From Candidatus Methylobacter titanis (GTDB lineage Bacteria > Pseudomonadota > Gammaproteobacteria > Methylococcales > Methylomonadaceae), in assembly GCA_029946125.1 (NCBI GenBank), contig JAQSDX010000008.1, positions 18,133 through 82,132 of the forward strand: 64,000 nt of DNA, written 5' to 3'. This document shows, in pieces, positions 9,595-18,825 of the stretch. The translations under genes were made by a program, and so were the position numbers. The notes beneath the pieces are model-generated. The model was given only the letters and a program-made list of their open reading frames with translations. It had not been told where the DNA came from and made no database searches. Within the stretch, counting starts at the first letter, position 1; each line of letters opens with the position of its first letter.

Positions 9595-12423
9595 CTACTC
9601 GTGTTTGCTTGTCGCATCTTGGGTTAATAAGTCAATAAGTTCTTTTCGCGATAAATTGTTAAGTCTGTTCTCTCTCCAGACGTATTCATCTTTAATAATC
9701 AAGCCATTTTCTTGGTAAAAACTTTTCAGGCTAGTCAGCATTTTTATCGGGTCATAGCGATCATTAACATAAAGCTCTTTCATGTCTATGTTTTTACGAT
9801 AAACCAGATGTTCATGCCAAACCCATGAGCCCGGGCTATTAACAAGGCGCTTGCCGGCTCTTTTCAATGCCATTGATACACCGGCATCTTCAAATACATT
9901 GGGATAACCTTCATGTAAAAACAGTGCGGGGTTTACAGTGAACAATGTAGCGCCAATCGGACACCAGTCACATTCCCTAAACTGAGCGCTTTCCAAATCA
10001 TAAACACTCTTGCCTTTGTCATAGAGATCCAGGAGTACTAATTGATCATCAAGATATTTAATTTCTCCCCCGCTAAACTGCAAGCTCTCGTCAGGAAAAA
10101 TCACCTTACAGCAAACTGCGCCAATATTCTGATCGGATGAAGCTCTAACCAATAATTCCTCTAACCAACCAGGCTCAGCAAGCTCATCATTATCAAAGAT
10201 AATAAACCAATCGCCAGAAGCATAGTGCAACGCCTCTCTCCGGCCAGCCGCAGGGCCTAGATTGGTATCGTTATAAATGACCTTTACATGATCAAAATGA
10301 CCTTCAATATGTAATTTAATGAAATCTACCGTCTCTGCAACGGAACCATTATCAAACAAGATAATTTCATGAGGAATATTGACGGTTTTTTTCAGGCTGA
10401 GTAATGCTTCCAGGGTTTGGTCTTTTTTACCGTATGACAACATGATAAAGGAAACAAAATGTGTAAACTTCCCCTTTCTTATGTCCTGGCGCATCCTCGC
10501 TTCTGTTTGAATCAGCTGGGTATTGGCAAGCTGTTTGTCATTCATTGATACCGTCGTTTGTTTATTATGCAAGCGATGGCAATACAACTTGTCTGGAATG
10601 TGGACAAAAGCTTGCGTTGGATAGTGAAAGGCAATGCGCATGAGCATGTCGTAATCTTGTGCGGAATCAAAACGCGTATCAAATAATCCAACTTTGGCAA
10701 ATGCATCCCGATGAATTATTTTAAGATGCGTTGCAAACATCCTCTCAAGATTCTCCAAAAAATAATCCTGCCTTGGCAAATGTTCGAATGAAATCCGGTT
10801 AATTTCCACCCCATCCTCATCAATATTAATACGTCCGGTATGTAAATAAACCGTATCACTTTGCCAGGCATTCAACGCCGCTTCGATGGCGTTATCAGCC
10901 AAGTAGTCATCGCAATCCAAAAAGGCGATCAGATCGCCGGTCGACGCAATTAATAACCGGTTTTGCGTAGCGGATATGCCCGCATTTTTATCCGCATATA
11001 ATAGGTTGAGTTTTGGTCTGCCGCGATATTGATCGAGGATTTCTCTTACTTCAGGATCTGTTGATGCATCATCACAAAGCACCACCTCTAAATTGTCGTA
11101 CGTTTGTCTTAAAGCGCTATCAATACATTCCCGTAAATGAGTAGCATGATTATAGACCGGAATAATAATGCTGACTTTTAGCTGTTTAGGCTCTTTTAAT
11201 CGTGTTTTATTGTGAACGCGTGGAATAAATAATGCTTTTAAACGATGCTTTACATTGAAAGGAATAAGCCTGATTAACGGCTGTAAATATTTATTTTGAT
11301 AAGCCTTAATCAGTGTCAACCAAACAACTTGCCGCCATGTAGCTATTTTGACAGCGTTTGCCGTCATTACCCGTCGTAAAGCCCTTAAAGGTTTAGTTAG
11401 CCGCCACGACAAAGAATTTACTATTAATTCATTAAGCTGTTTACTCTGCTCCAATTCCCGATTAACAGCCGATAATTGAAGCGTCAGCTGTTGCTTATCC
11501 AGATCCAAACCCAGGCGTAGTGACTCTGTCGTTTCCAAAAGCTTATTAACAACCGATAATTGAAGCGTCAGCTGTTGCGTATCCTGATCCAAACCCAGGC
11601 GTAGTGACTCTGTCGTTTCCAAAAGCTTATTAAGCAACCTTGCGTGCGCAATAATCTCAATAATCTCGGCGGTTGACCATTTATGCCGCCATTTTTCTAT
11701 AAGCGTATTTAATGCAGTCATGGCACGCGATTCGTTTGAAAACACACCTTCGCCGGATGAGCCGCTCACTATCCTATAATTTGCAGTGACTTGTTCATTC
11801 CAGATAAAATTTCCGTGCGCTTGCAACTGCAACCAAAAATCCCAATCTTCAAATAAATCAAAGGCTTCATCAAAACGGCAAGCGACAGAACTATCAATGG
11901 CGCTTCGACGAAAAAGCAGCGCATGAACAGGGATATAGTTTTCCAGTTTTAGCGTGACTGGGTTATAGGGCTGATTAAACAGTTTAATTAAATCACCGGT
12001 TTTTTGATCGATACATCTGACGCTGGAATAGGCGGCAACACAATCAGCATGCAACGGATTTTCAAGTAATTCGAGCAGCTGTTGGATATGTGCCGGTTCC
12101 AACCAGTCATCGTCATCCAAAAAAGCGATATAGGTGCCGGTAGCCTTGTCAAGCCCGGCATTAGCCGCTTTTGATCTGCCCAGGTTTTCAGGAAATTGCA
12201 GCGGAATAATAGCGATATCGCCAGTATTAAATGGGCGAACTATTTCGCTAATATCATCGCCACCATCATTCACAACAATGATTTCAATTTTAGGGTAAGT
12301 TTGTTTGGCAATAGACTGTACCGCTTCCGCTAATAATATTGGGCGGTTTTTAGTGCGAACAATTAAGCTAACAAGGGGTAATTTTTCGATCTTATCCATG
12401 GAGAAATCGTTATTTTTTTGCAT
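9595..12423 (-). CDS. Multidomain glycosyltransferase with three GT2 modules
   Basis: Large cytoplasmic or membrane-associated polysaccharide glycosyltransferase of 942 aa. Module 1 (about 15-235) starts VSLIVRTKNRPILLAEAV with the metal site FLDDDDW. A helical linker (about 262-345) contains a nearly perfect 28-residue tandem duplication around LLETTESLRLGLD. Module 2 (about 400-620) starts VSIIIPVYNHATHLRECI with FLDCDDY. Module 3 (about 652-880) starts HFVSFIMLSYGKKDQTLEAL with IFDNDE. Such proteins can add several sugars in sequence. It is the last gene of the wzm-led minus-strand operon. Which modules are catalytically active cannot be read from sequence, though all three keep acidic DXD-like triads. 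Confidence 0.88.
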   Translation of the reverse strand: MQKNNDFSMDKIEKLPLVSLIVRTKNRPILLAEAVQSIAKQTYPKIEIIVVNDGGDDISEIVRPFNTGDIAIIPLQFPENLGRSKAANAGLDKATGTYIAFLDDDDWLEPAHIQQLLELLENPLHADCVAAYSSVRCIDQKTGDLIKLFNQPYNPVTLKLENYIPVHALLFRRSAIDSSVACRFDEAFDLFEDWDFWLQLQAHGNFIWNEQVTANYRIVSGSSGEGVFSNESRAMTALNTLIEKWRHKWSTAEIIEIIAHARLLNKLLETTESLRLGLDQDTQQLTLQLSVVNKLLETTESLRLGLDLDKQQLTLQLSAVNRELEQSKQLNELIVNSLSWRLTKPLRALRRVMTANAVKIATWRQVVWLTLIKAYQNKYLQPLIRLIPFNVKHRLKALFIPRVHNKTRLKEPKQLKVSIIIPVYNHATHLRECIDSALRQTYDNLEVVLCDDASTDPEVREILDQYRGRPKLNLLYADKNAGISATQNRLLIASTGDLIAFLDCDDYLADNAIEAALNAWQSDTVYLHTGRINIDEDGVEINRISFEHLPRQDYFLENLERMFATHLKIIHRDAFAKVGLFDTRFDSAQDYDMLMRIAFHYPTQAFVHIPDKLYCHRLHNKQTTVSMNDKQLANTQLIQTEARMRQDIRKGKFTHFVSFIMLSYGKKDQTLEALLSLKKTVNIPHEIILFDNGSVAETVDFIKLHIEGHFDHVKVIYNDTNLGPAAGRREALHYASGDWFIIFDNDELAEPGWLEELLVRASSDQNIGAVCCKVIFPDESLQFSGGEIKYLDDQLVLLDLYDKGKSVYDLESAQFRECDWCPIGATLFTVNPALFLHEGYPNVFEDAGVSMALKRAGKRLVNSPGSWVWHEHLVYRKNIDMKELYVNDRYDPIKMLTSLKSFYQENGLIIKDEYVWRENRLNNLSRKELIDLLTQDATSKHE
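11461..11632 (-). repeat. 84-bp tandem duplication inside the GT2 gene
   Basis: Two adjacent copies of an 84-bp unit (28 codons; for example GATAATTGAAGCGTCAGCTG starts at 11471 and again at 11555) encode the repeated helical linker of the triple-GT2 protein. The copies differ at only a few bases, so the duplication is recent and in frame. Confidence 0.9.
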
Positions 12424-12471
12424 ATTTGTAGATTAGTAGAATGAATTGAATAAAACGCTGGATCGCAAAAA

Positions 12472-13263
12472 TCATTGTTTCAGCCGTTTTTCAAGGTAAA
12501 CTCGCAAAGAGAGCATTCTTTCCGGCATGCCGCTCCAACTTCCATTATTTTCGGCCTCGACAAAGGCCTCGGCAAATTTGGGGTGCCCGTTTCCGGACAG
12601 ATAAAGCCCTCGATAGGCGGCCAGTCCCATGATGGCGGAAAGATAATCGCAATGTTCGAGTGGCAGCTGATAATGGCTGATAGCTTGCCGTTTAAGGTCG
12701 ATAACGCTGCTGATATCAACCACGTGGGTGGCAGGAACCGGGCTCCATATCTCGTAGAAAAACAGCCGTTCAGCGGTTTTGTAACGTTGCCAGAGGCTGA
12801 AAAGCGTTTGCCCTATGGCAACATGATCGCGGTGATAGTCGAGTACCGACGGCAAAAATAGCCAGTCAGCTTGAAATTGTTGCATGATCTCAAGCGCTTG
12901 TCGTTCAAACTTGGGATGATTGCGAAAACTGCCATCCGGCTCATCCAGAAACAGCCAGTCCTGCACGCCTAAGGTAGTCAAGGCGGCTTTGGCTTCTTGT
13001 TGGCGAATGGCTATCGAACCTTCCGGCAAACTGCCGGCCCCGCCACCATCGGTGACAAAAACCACTTTTATGGTGCAGCCATTGTCTCGAAGTAGTGCCA
13101 GGGTACCGCCGCAGCCCAGGGTTTCATCATCAGGGTGGGGCGAAAAAACCAGCACCTTGCCACCCTTGACCAGTGTTAAGGGCTTGGGCAAAGGACAGGG
13201 CTGCAACTTAGCTATTTTGCTTTGCCACCTGGCACGGATAAATTTATTGATAAATTTTTTCAT
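12472..13263 (-). CDS. PIG-L family deacetylase
   Basis: Zinc-dependent N-acetyl-sugar deacetylase family (LmbE/PIG-L). The key motif SPHPDDETLGCGG (zinc ligands H and D) lies about 37-49; a second conserved block DYHRDHVAIG (about 128-137) supplies the later histidine. The predicted 263 aa starts at ATG 13263 (MKKFINKFIRARW), overlapping the GT4 stop by 20 bp. A longer frame to 13326 runs inside the GT4 gene and lacks homology. In this operon it probably removes an N-acetyl group from a hexosamine in the surface glycan or a lipid-linked intermediate; the exact substrate is inference. Confidence 0.87.
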   Translation of the reverse strand: MKKFINKFIRARWQSKIAKLQPCPLPKPLTLVKGGKVLVFSPHPDDETLGCGGTLALLRDNGCTIKVVFVTDGGGAGSLPEGSIAIRQQEAKAALTTLGVQDWLFLDEPDGSFRNHPKFERQALEIMQQFQADWLFLPSVLDYHRDHVAIGQTLFSLWQRYKTAERLFFYEIWSPVPATHVVDISSVIDLKRQAISHYQLPLEHCDYLSAIMGLAAYRGLYLSGNGHPKFAEAFVEAENNGSWSGMPERMLSLRVYLEKRLKQ

Positions 13264-14410
13264 AGTGATCGGCGATGGTTTTGATGTCAGGCCACGATTG
13301 GGCTCTTTGCAGACCGCGTTCTGCAATCGCTAGTCTGGCGTCGTTGTCGGTCATTAAGTGCTGGAGAGCGCTAGTAATGGCTTCAAGATTGGCGGCCACC
13401 AGTACGCCGCCGGTATCGACAATTTCCGGTACGGCACCGACCGCAGTACAGAGTGCCGCAACACCGGCGGTCATGGCTTCCAAATTAGCCAGACCGAACG
13501 ACTCTGATGCCGAGGTGCTGACGTATAAATCCGCCGCACTTAAATACAAGCCGACGTTATCGGTGCTTGCAAATTGTATGGGGCGCTTTAGTTTCAGTCG
13601 TTTGCCAAGATCTTGCAGCGACTCATATTCGCCCTCGCCCAAAATAACCAACTGAACAGGCTTGGCGTTGGCGGCTTTTGCGCAGGCCTCAACCAGTAGC
13701 GGAAACTGTTTAACGGGGGCAATTCGACCCACACTCAGTAGGTAGAAATGTTCATCGGTCCAGCTAAGTTGTTGGCGAGCCTCTTGTTTTTGATAGCAAT
13801 TGATGTCGGGCCTGGCATGGTAAATAACATGCCAGGTGTCGGCTATCGATGGGCAACCGAGATCCTTAGCCAGTTGCAAAGCAGCGCTATGGCTCGGCGT
13901 TACAACCCAGGCCGCCTGACTTAAGGTATGAGCCTCCCAGCGAGTCAATAAGGACAAAATACGCGGCCCCATGCGCACGCCATCAGCATAGATAGCTTGG
14001 CTGTAGCTGCCGAATCCGTGTTCGGTTATTCCCCAGCGGACTTGAGCGGACAGTGAAAGTAACGAAAAAAAGCGATAGCCCGCAGCTATGATGGGGTCAT
14101 GACAATGAACATGCGTGAAATGATTTTTCGAACAAACTTTAGCAGCCAGTCTGCCCATGTTAAAACGCTCTAACACCACTGAGAACAGCGTGGCAAAATC
14201 GGTTTGGCCGTTTAGCCTGTCCAATAGCCGATGCGATAGTTGTTGTAGTTTGCCTTGCCATAACAATGCCCGTACGCCCAAATCGGCTTGGCAAATAACG
14301 TCTGCGTCAATGCCCCTGCGCTTAAATTCGGCAATTAACGGAGTTAGGCTTCGCCCCAGTCCGTAGCGTTTATCCGCCTGTGTCTCGCGGGTGACCATCA
14401 AAATTTTCAT
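13244..14410 (-). CDS. Glycosyltransferase family 4 (GT-B fold)
   Basis: Retaining glycosyltransferase of 388 aa with the two Rossmann domains of GT4. N-terminal part: MKILMVTRETQADKRYGLGRSLTPLI and HVHCHDPIIAAGY. C-terminal donor-binding domain: LLSVGRIAPVKQFPLLVEA (about 225-243) and the E-x7-E motif in SASESFGLANLEAMTAG (about 305-321). The start ATG overlaps the upstream acyltransferase stop by 4 bp (ATGA), and its 3' end overlaps the PIG-L gene, so the operon is tightly packed. The sugar donor is unknown. Confidence 0.9.
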   Translation of the reverse strand: MKILMVTRETQADKRYGLGRSLTPLIAEFKRRGIDADVICQADLGVRALLWQGKLQQLSHRLLDRLNGQTDFATLFSVVLERFNMGRLAAKVCSKNHFTHVHCHDPIIAAGYRFFSLLSLSAQVRWGITEHGFGSYSQAIYADGVRMGPRILSLLTRWEAHTLSQAAWVVTPSHSAALQLAKDLGCPSIADTWHVIYHARPDINCYQKQEARQQLSWTDEHFYLLSVGRIAPVKQFPLLVEACAKAANAKPVQLVILGEGEYESLQDLGKRLKLKRPIQFASTDNVGLYLSAADLYVSTSASESFGLANLEAMTAGVAALCTAVGAVPEIVDTGGVLVAANLEAITSALQHLMTDNDARLAIAERGLQRAQSWPDIKTIADHYEKIYQ

Positions 14411-15564
14411 TCAATCTTTTGGATTACTGAGGTTTGAGCAGGATTAAGCAGGTCTTGATTTATAAGTTGCGTCTTACGCCAAAACGAAGCTTTGCAGGGA
14501 AGTTCTACCCATTTATACGACAACGAGGCGATGGGGAGGGTTAATAAACTGGTGATACTAAATAGTACCCACTGAAATAGTACTGGGTGGGCTAATAGAG
14601 TTTCTGAATCCATCAAGCGGAACATTTCAGTCGTCACAATATATAGCACAGGAAAATGCCACAGGTAAAAGCTGTATGACACTTTACCAAGGAAACGTAC
14701 TTCCCTACGATCTAACCCAGGAATTCTTAGCCGGTTTGGAAAAGCGTTAAGCGCAGCAAGCATTATTAGGGCAAAGGCAGACTCTAAAATCCAACCCCAG
14801 GGCGTCGTTTCCGGCAGAATCAGATGACCCGTGCAGCAACCCAAGCCGCTAATAATCGCGATTTTACCGGTCATGTTTGGGGGCAATCGCAGATAAAGCC
14901 ACCGACTAACATCGGTCACATACAGGCCAGCCAAGAACATGTACAAAAACCCTGTGCGGGCATTAACATAAAGTGGCGTTGTAACGAAATAGAGCAGCCA
15001 TGCGCCAAGGAGAAAAAGTGAGGCGACAGGGTAGCGGGATTTGATGGCATATAAAAATGGAAAGGCCATGGCTCCTAAAATCTCGACTTGTAGCGTCCAT
15101 GTTACTGGATTTATATAGTTTTCAATGAGCAGGATGTTTTTGTAAAATAGTGTCCAATTTACGCCATATTGCCAATATTCATAATAGGCACTACTGGCTG
15201 CCGGGAATTTAGCCGGTGTATTATAAACCCAAGCCAATAATGCGGCGCAGACGCCTAAACATACCAGCATCGCAGGATAAATTCTAAGCACCCGCCGCAA
15301 CATAAATATGGGCCAATAACGGAGGGGGTGAATGTTGATGGCCACCATTGATAAGCCAAGCACATGTCCGCTAAGAACGAAAAAAATGGTGACACCTGTA
15401 CCCCCATTGCCCAGCACGGTAGACGCTTGCTTAAGCCAGTGATCGACAGGCGTTGTCAAGAGCACTGCCCCCATCGAATGAAAAAGGGCAACCATAAGCG
15501 CTGCTAGGCCTCGGATAGCCTCCAATCTGGGTGAAAATTGATTAGTTAATATTATTTGATTCAT
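14407..15564 (-). CDS. Acyltransferase family 3 membrane protein (OafA-like)
   Basis: Integral membrane O-acyltransferase of 385 aa that typically O-acetylates or succinylates surface sugars. The N-terminus RLEAIRGLAALMVALFHSMG carries the R-x10-H family motif; several hydrophobic helices follow, and VSYSFYLWHFPVLYI matches the conserved late motif of the family. It lies between the methyltransferase-GNAT fusion (100 bp upstream) and the GT4 gene (4-bp overlap). The role is glycan decoration in the same operon. High confidence in family, low in acceptor. Confidence 0.9.
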   Translation of the reverse strand: MNQIILTNQFSPRLEAIRGLAALMVALFHSMGAVLLTTPVDHWLKQASTVLGNGGTGVTIFFVLSGHVLGLSMVAINIHPLRYWPIFMLRRVLRIYPAMLVCLGVCAALLAWVYNTPAKFPAASSAYYEYWQYGVNWTLFYKNILLIENYINPVTWTLQVEILGAMAFPFLYAIKSRYPVASLFLLGAWLLYFVTTPLYVNARTGFLYMFLAGLYVTDVSRWLYLRLPPNMTGKIAIISGLGCCTGHLILPETTPWGWILESAFALIMLAALNAFPNRLRIPGLDRREVRFLGKVSYSFYLWHFPVLYIVTTEMFRLMDSETLLAHPVLFQWVLFSITSLLTLPIASLSYKWVELPCKASFWRKTQLINQDLLNPAQTSVIQKIE

Positions 15565-15665
15565 GTCTATGGATAATTCTCAGACTTTCCGATTCCTGCT
15601 CTGTTAAGCGCATTCCTGTGTTCGTAACCCCAACGGGAACCTAAGGGTAGGCGGATACCGTTTAG

Positions 15666-17390
15666 TTAGCGAAAGTCGGTATCTCCACCCATCAGCCACC
15701 AGCGGCCCAGCAACGCACTCGCAGGGAGTCCTGGCGTCCAATGATTATGCGGAATAATGATGTCGGTCGGGGTGATCTCACCTGTCTCTCCGGCCAGTAG
15801 ATTGGCGTGTTGAGTCGTTATCCAAGCATAAGCCTGCGGCTTGCCCAGGTTCCAGGTCAGACGACGCAAGCAATGTATCAGTGTAGCCACACGTTGTGGG
15901 GGGGCGATGATGTCCAGCAGTTCTACTGCGTCGTCCAGAATGCGGGTCACGACGATACCAATCGGCGATCCTGTTAGTCGAGACGATACCAGATAAAGCT
16001 GGTAATCCACGGTGGGATGATCCAGATAACGCTGTTGCAGATAGGCCCAGTCACGTACGCCGACAACTTGATCCTGCAAGGCATCGGCCATTTCAAGCCA
16101 TAACCGGTCGACTGTCGCGCCTGGGTTCTGGCTTAGGGGGCGCAGGCGAACGCTGTAGCTTGGCCGGGTTTGGAGGGCAGGCCAGGACACGCGCATCAAT
16201 TCGCCGACCCTCTCGTAAAGGCCCAGTCGTGCAGCAAGACGGAATACTCTTGCCGATGGAAAGCCAAAGGCTATTGGAAAAGCTTTATCTTCGCCAACGA
16301 AGCGTTCGAGAAAACTCGCTGCTGCGTGGAAGAAAGCGCCTTTGCGCGTTAGGGTTCCGCGTTCATCGGGGTGAACCATCACGTCGCCGATTTGCACCGC
16401 GGTTGCCGGGAAACCGAACAGATGAATAGCGCGTGGCATCGCGCCATAAAAAGCGATTGCACGACCATCACGACGCACCAATGTGCCCAGCATGTCCAGA
16501 CCCCGGTATTTCCAGCGCCAGAGTTCGGGCTGGACCTGATACCCGAAAGACGCTTGAAATAAGTTTAGCAGTTCGGCTTCATCATTCGATTTGGCTAGAT
16601 CAATACTCCAGTCGGCTGATATGAAGGCTTTTTTTTTAAGCTGTAAAAAACAGTAGCCGTAACGTCCGTCTTGATATTTGGCGAGATATAGTTTGGCGCT
16701 ATCGATCAATCCATCGATGTCTTCGGCTGACAAACTCAGTTCATCAATCACGTTTTCGCGGTAGCGGATAACGGCGTCTAATAGGTAACTATTGGTCGGC
16801 AGCGCCTGACTGCTGAGATCAAGTTGCTCGATAAGCTCAAAACCCGATGCCTGCCCCTGGGAAATATAATTATCTAATAGAGGCAGACCCGGATCTGAAG
16901 GTGAGCCTTTGCGCAACGATATTTCATCCATGATAATGATTTGGCCGTCATCCGTTAATAATTCCAAGGCCTTGTTGAAAATAGCGGTTGTATCAATGTA
17001 TTGAGCGCTTTCCTGGAACAGAATCAGATCGAATTTTTGCGCTGCGGAAAGGTCTTCCAGGCGCGAGTGAACCGCAGGCAGTTCATCTCCGTAGCTGTTT
17101 TTGGCGTAATTGATTTGGTTTTTATCCGGGGTAATCCCGATCACGTCATAACCGGCCTTAACCAGCTTGGCAAGCGTCGTGCCTAGACCGATACCGACTT
17201 CAAGAATTCTGCAAGGATTCGGCGGCAAATGCGCAAACAGCAGATCGGTTGCGCGCTGTTGTGCCTTTAATACATCGGCGTCGTCTGCGCTGAAAAGTCC
17301 GTAATGCAGGTATTCGAAACTGCCGTAATCTTTAAGTAAAACATGGGAGTAAACATTCAAGGGGAAGGTAAAGTCTTTATAAGGCAGCAT
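15666..17390 (-). CDS. Methyltransferase-GNAT acyltransferase fusion protein
   Basis: Two enzymes in one 574-aa chain. Residues about 45-175 are a class I SAM-dependent methyltransferase: motif I ILEVGIGLGTTLAKLVKAGY, DVIGITPDKNQINYA, FDLILFQESAQYID. Residues about 258-560 are a GNAT-like acyltransferase of the Eis/MppR type (AELLNLFQASFGY, WRWKYRG, IQIGDVMVHPDERGTLTRKGAF with the CoA-loop pattern). It sits inside the glycan operon, so sugar N-acylation together with N- or O-methylation of a modified sugar is plausible but inferred. The next intact gene upstream is wzt, with a GT2 remnant between. Confidence 0.75.
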   Translation of the reverse strand: MLPYKDFTFPLNVYSHVLLKDYGSFEYLHYGLFSADDADVLKAQQRATDLLFAHLPPNPCRILEVGIGLGTTLAKLVKAGYDVIGITPDKNQINYAKNSYGDELPAVHSRLEDLSAAQKFDLILFQESAQYIDTTAIFNKALELLTDDGQIIIMDEISLRKGSPSDPGLPLLDNYISQGQASGFELIEQLDLSSQALPTNSYLLDAVIRYRENVIDELSLSAEDIDGLIDSAKLYLAKYQDGRYGYCFLQLKKKAFISADWSIDLAKSNDEAELLNLFQASFGYQVQPELWRWKYRGLDMLGTLVRRDGRAIAFYGAMPRAIHLFGFPATAVQIGDVMVHPDERGTLTRKGAFFHAAASFLERFVGEDKAFPIAFGFPSARVFRLAARLGLYERVGELMRVSWPALQTRPSYSVRLRPLSQNPGATVDRLWLEMADALQDQVVGVRDWAYLQQRYLDHPTVDYQLYLVSSRLTGSPIGIVVTRILDDAVELLDIIAPPQRVATLIHCLRRLTWNLGKPQAYAWITTQHANLLAGETGEITPTDIIIPHNHWTPGLPASALLGRWWLMGGDTDFR

Positions 17391-17454
17391 GATTCATATT
17401 CTCCGGTTTATATTTCCAGGCTATTTTTGGGCTGATATTTCGAAGGTATCTACT

Positions 17455-17592
17455 TTAATTCTCGGCTTCGGTCTGATCATTGCTGTTATTAACGACAATA
17501 ACCTGAGACGAGGGATCGTTGGCCAGTACACTACGTAAGGCATGAGCAGTCAGTGTGTGGCAAAGGTAGTTAACGATCAGGACGGAAATCAT
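17455..17592 (-). pseudogene. Truncated GT2 glycosyltransferase remnant
   Basis: A 45-residue frame starting MISVLIVNYLCHTLTAHALR and continuing QVIVVNNSNDQTEAEN has the first strand-helix-strand of a GT2 enzyme (compare VNYN and VVDNAS in the intact genes here), then stops. GT2 proteins need 230 or more residues, so this is the stump of a lost gene. It lies within the operon between wzt and the methyltransferase-GNAT gene, 7 bp after wzt ends. Confidence 0.65.
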
Positions 17593-17598
17593 GGGGAT

Positions 17599-18825
17599 TC
17601 AGTCAATGGCTCGCGTATGCCAGTGATGTACTAAATTCACCAAGCCGGGTTCCGGTAGAGGGTCTTCGATCTGCAGCGTGGCTGCGATTTGTACGCTGTC
17701 GTAAATATGCACGGCATCCTCGTTGCCCAGATAAACGGCTACATGATATTCCCCTTTGCGCAGCGGTAAAGCAGGGAAGTCGATAGTCACTTCGCCTCTG
17801 CCGTGTTCGTCCCGTTCGATCAGTACGTTTTCTGAGCGGCTCACTACGCAGGCTACCGTCATCAGCGTGCCGTAACTGATGGTTACGCCGACAGTCGGTG
17901 CGGGCAGTTGAGGATCGGATTCAAATTGCAAGCGGATGGATAGATCGTTTTCGTCAGGACGCCCCCGTAGCACAGATCCAATCTCACCATCCAGGCTGAC
18001 TTCGACATGGCAGAGCCGGGCGTAGCCCTTAGGTGCGGTAATGGCTGATGGACTTGTCGTTAACGGCGCGGCAGACTCGGTTTCTGCCCCGCCGAGTAGC
18101 GAGATGCTGTAGCCCTGCACGGTCTCTTGCGGATTGCCAAATAGCTTGATATCGCCATGATCCAACCACAACACCCGGTCACAGAAGGCTTCCACCTGAT
18201 ACAGGGAATGTGAACAGAACAGAATGGTCTTGCCCGCTTTTTTCATGTCGCGGATGCGGTCGAAGGATTTGCGGGCAAACTCGCCATCGCCTACCGACAA
18301 GGCTTCGTCAATGACCAGAATATCCGGATCGACATTAATCGCTACCGAAAACGCCAGACGCACGTACATGCCGCTGGAGTAGGTTTTGACCGGCTGGTCG
18401 ATGAAATCGCGGATGCCGGAAAAATCGACGATATCTTCATAGCGCGCCTCAATCTCCTTTGAACTCAGCCCCATAATCGCGGCACTCATGAATACATTCT
18501 CGCGGCCACTGAATTCAGGGTTAAAGCCGGCGCCCAGCTCCAGTAATGCGGCCACGCGGCCTTTAACCGCAACCTCGCCAGAGGTCGGCGTCAAGGTACC
18601 GCAGACCAATTGCAATAGCGTCGACTTTCCCGAACCGTTGCGGCCGATAATGCCCAGTACCTCGCCGGGCATCACCTCAAAACTGACGTCCCGCAATGCC
18701 CAAAATTCACGAAAATACTGCCGCCTGCCGCGCCATAAAAACTGCTTTAAACGGTCATGGGGTTGGTTGTAAAGCTGATAACACTTGCCCAAATTTTTGA
18801 CGCTGATAGCGGCTTTAAAGGACAT
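17599..18825 (-). CDS. wzt: Polysaccharide export ABC transporter ATP-binding protein (Wzt)
   Basis: ATPase of an ABC exporter for undecaprenol-linked O-antigen or capsular polysaccharide. Walker A GRNGSGKST (about 60-68), signature YSSGMYVRLAFSVA (about 155), Walker B ILVIDEALSVGD (about 175-186). After about residue 260 comes a C-terminal Wzt-type beta domain (ISYGTLMTVACVV, PLRKGEYHVAVYLG), the part that recognises the glycan end modification. I choose ATG 18825 (MSFKAAISVKNLG), preceded by AAGGGG; it overlaps wzm by 11 bp. Predicted 408 aa. Confidence 0.93.
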   Translation of the reverse strand: MSFKAAISVKNLGKCYQLYNQPHDRLKQFLWRGRRQYFREFWALRDVSFEVMPGEVLGIIGRNGSGKSTLLQLVCGTLTPTSGEVAVKGRVAALLELGAGFNPEFSGRENVFMSAAIMGLSSKEIEARYEDIVDFSGIRDFIDQPVKTYSSGMYVRLAFSVAINVDPDILVIDEALSVGDGEFARKSFDRIRDMKKAGKTILFCSHSLYQVEAFCDRVLWLDHGDIKLFGNPQETVQGYSISLLGGAETESAAPLTTSPSAITAPKGYARLCHVEVSLDGEIGSVLRGRPDENDLSIRLQFESDPQLPAPTVGVTISYGTLMTVACVVSRSENVLIERDEHGRGEVTIDFPALPLRKGEYHVAVYLGNEDAVHIYDSVQIAATLQIEDPLPEPGLVNLVHHWHTRAID

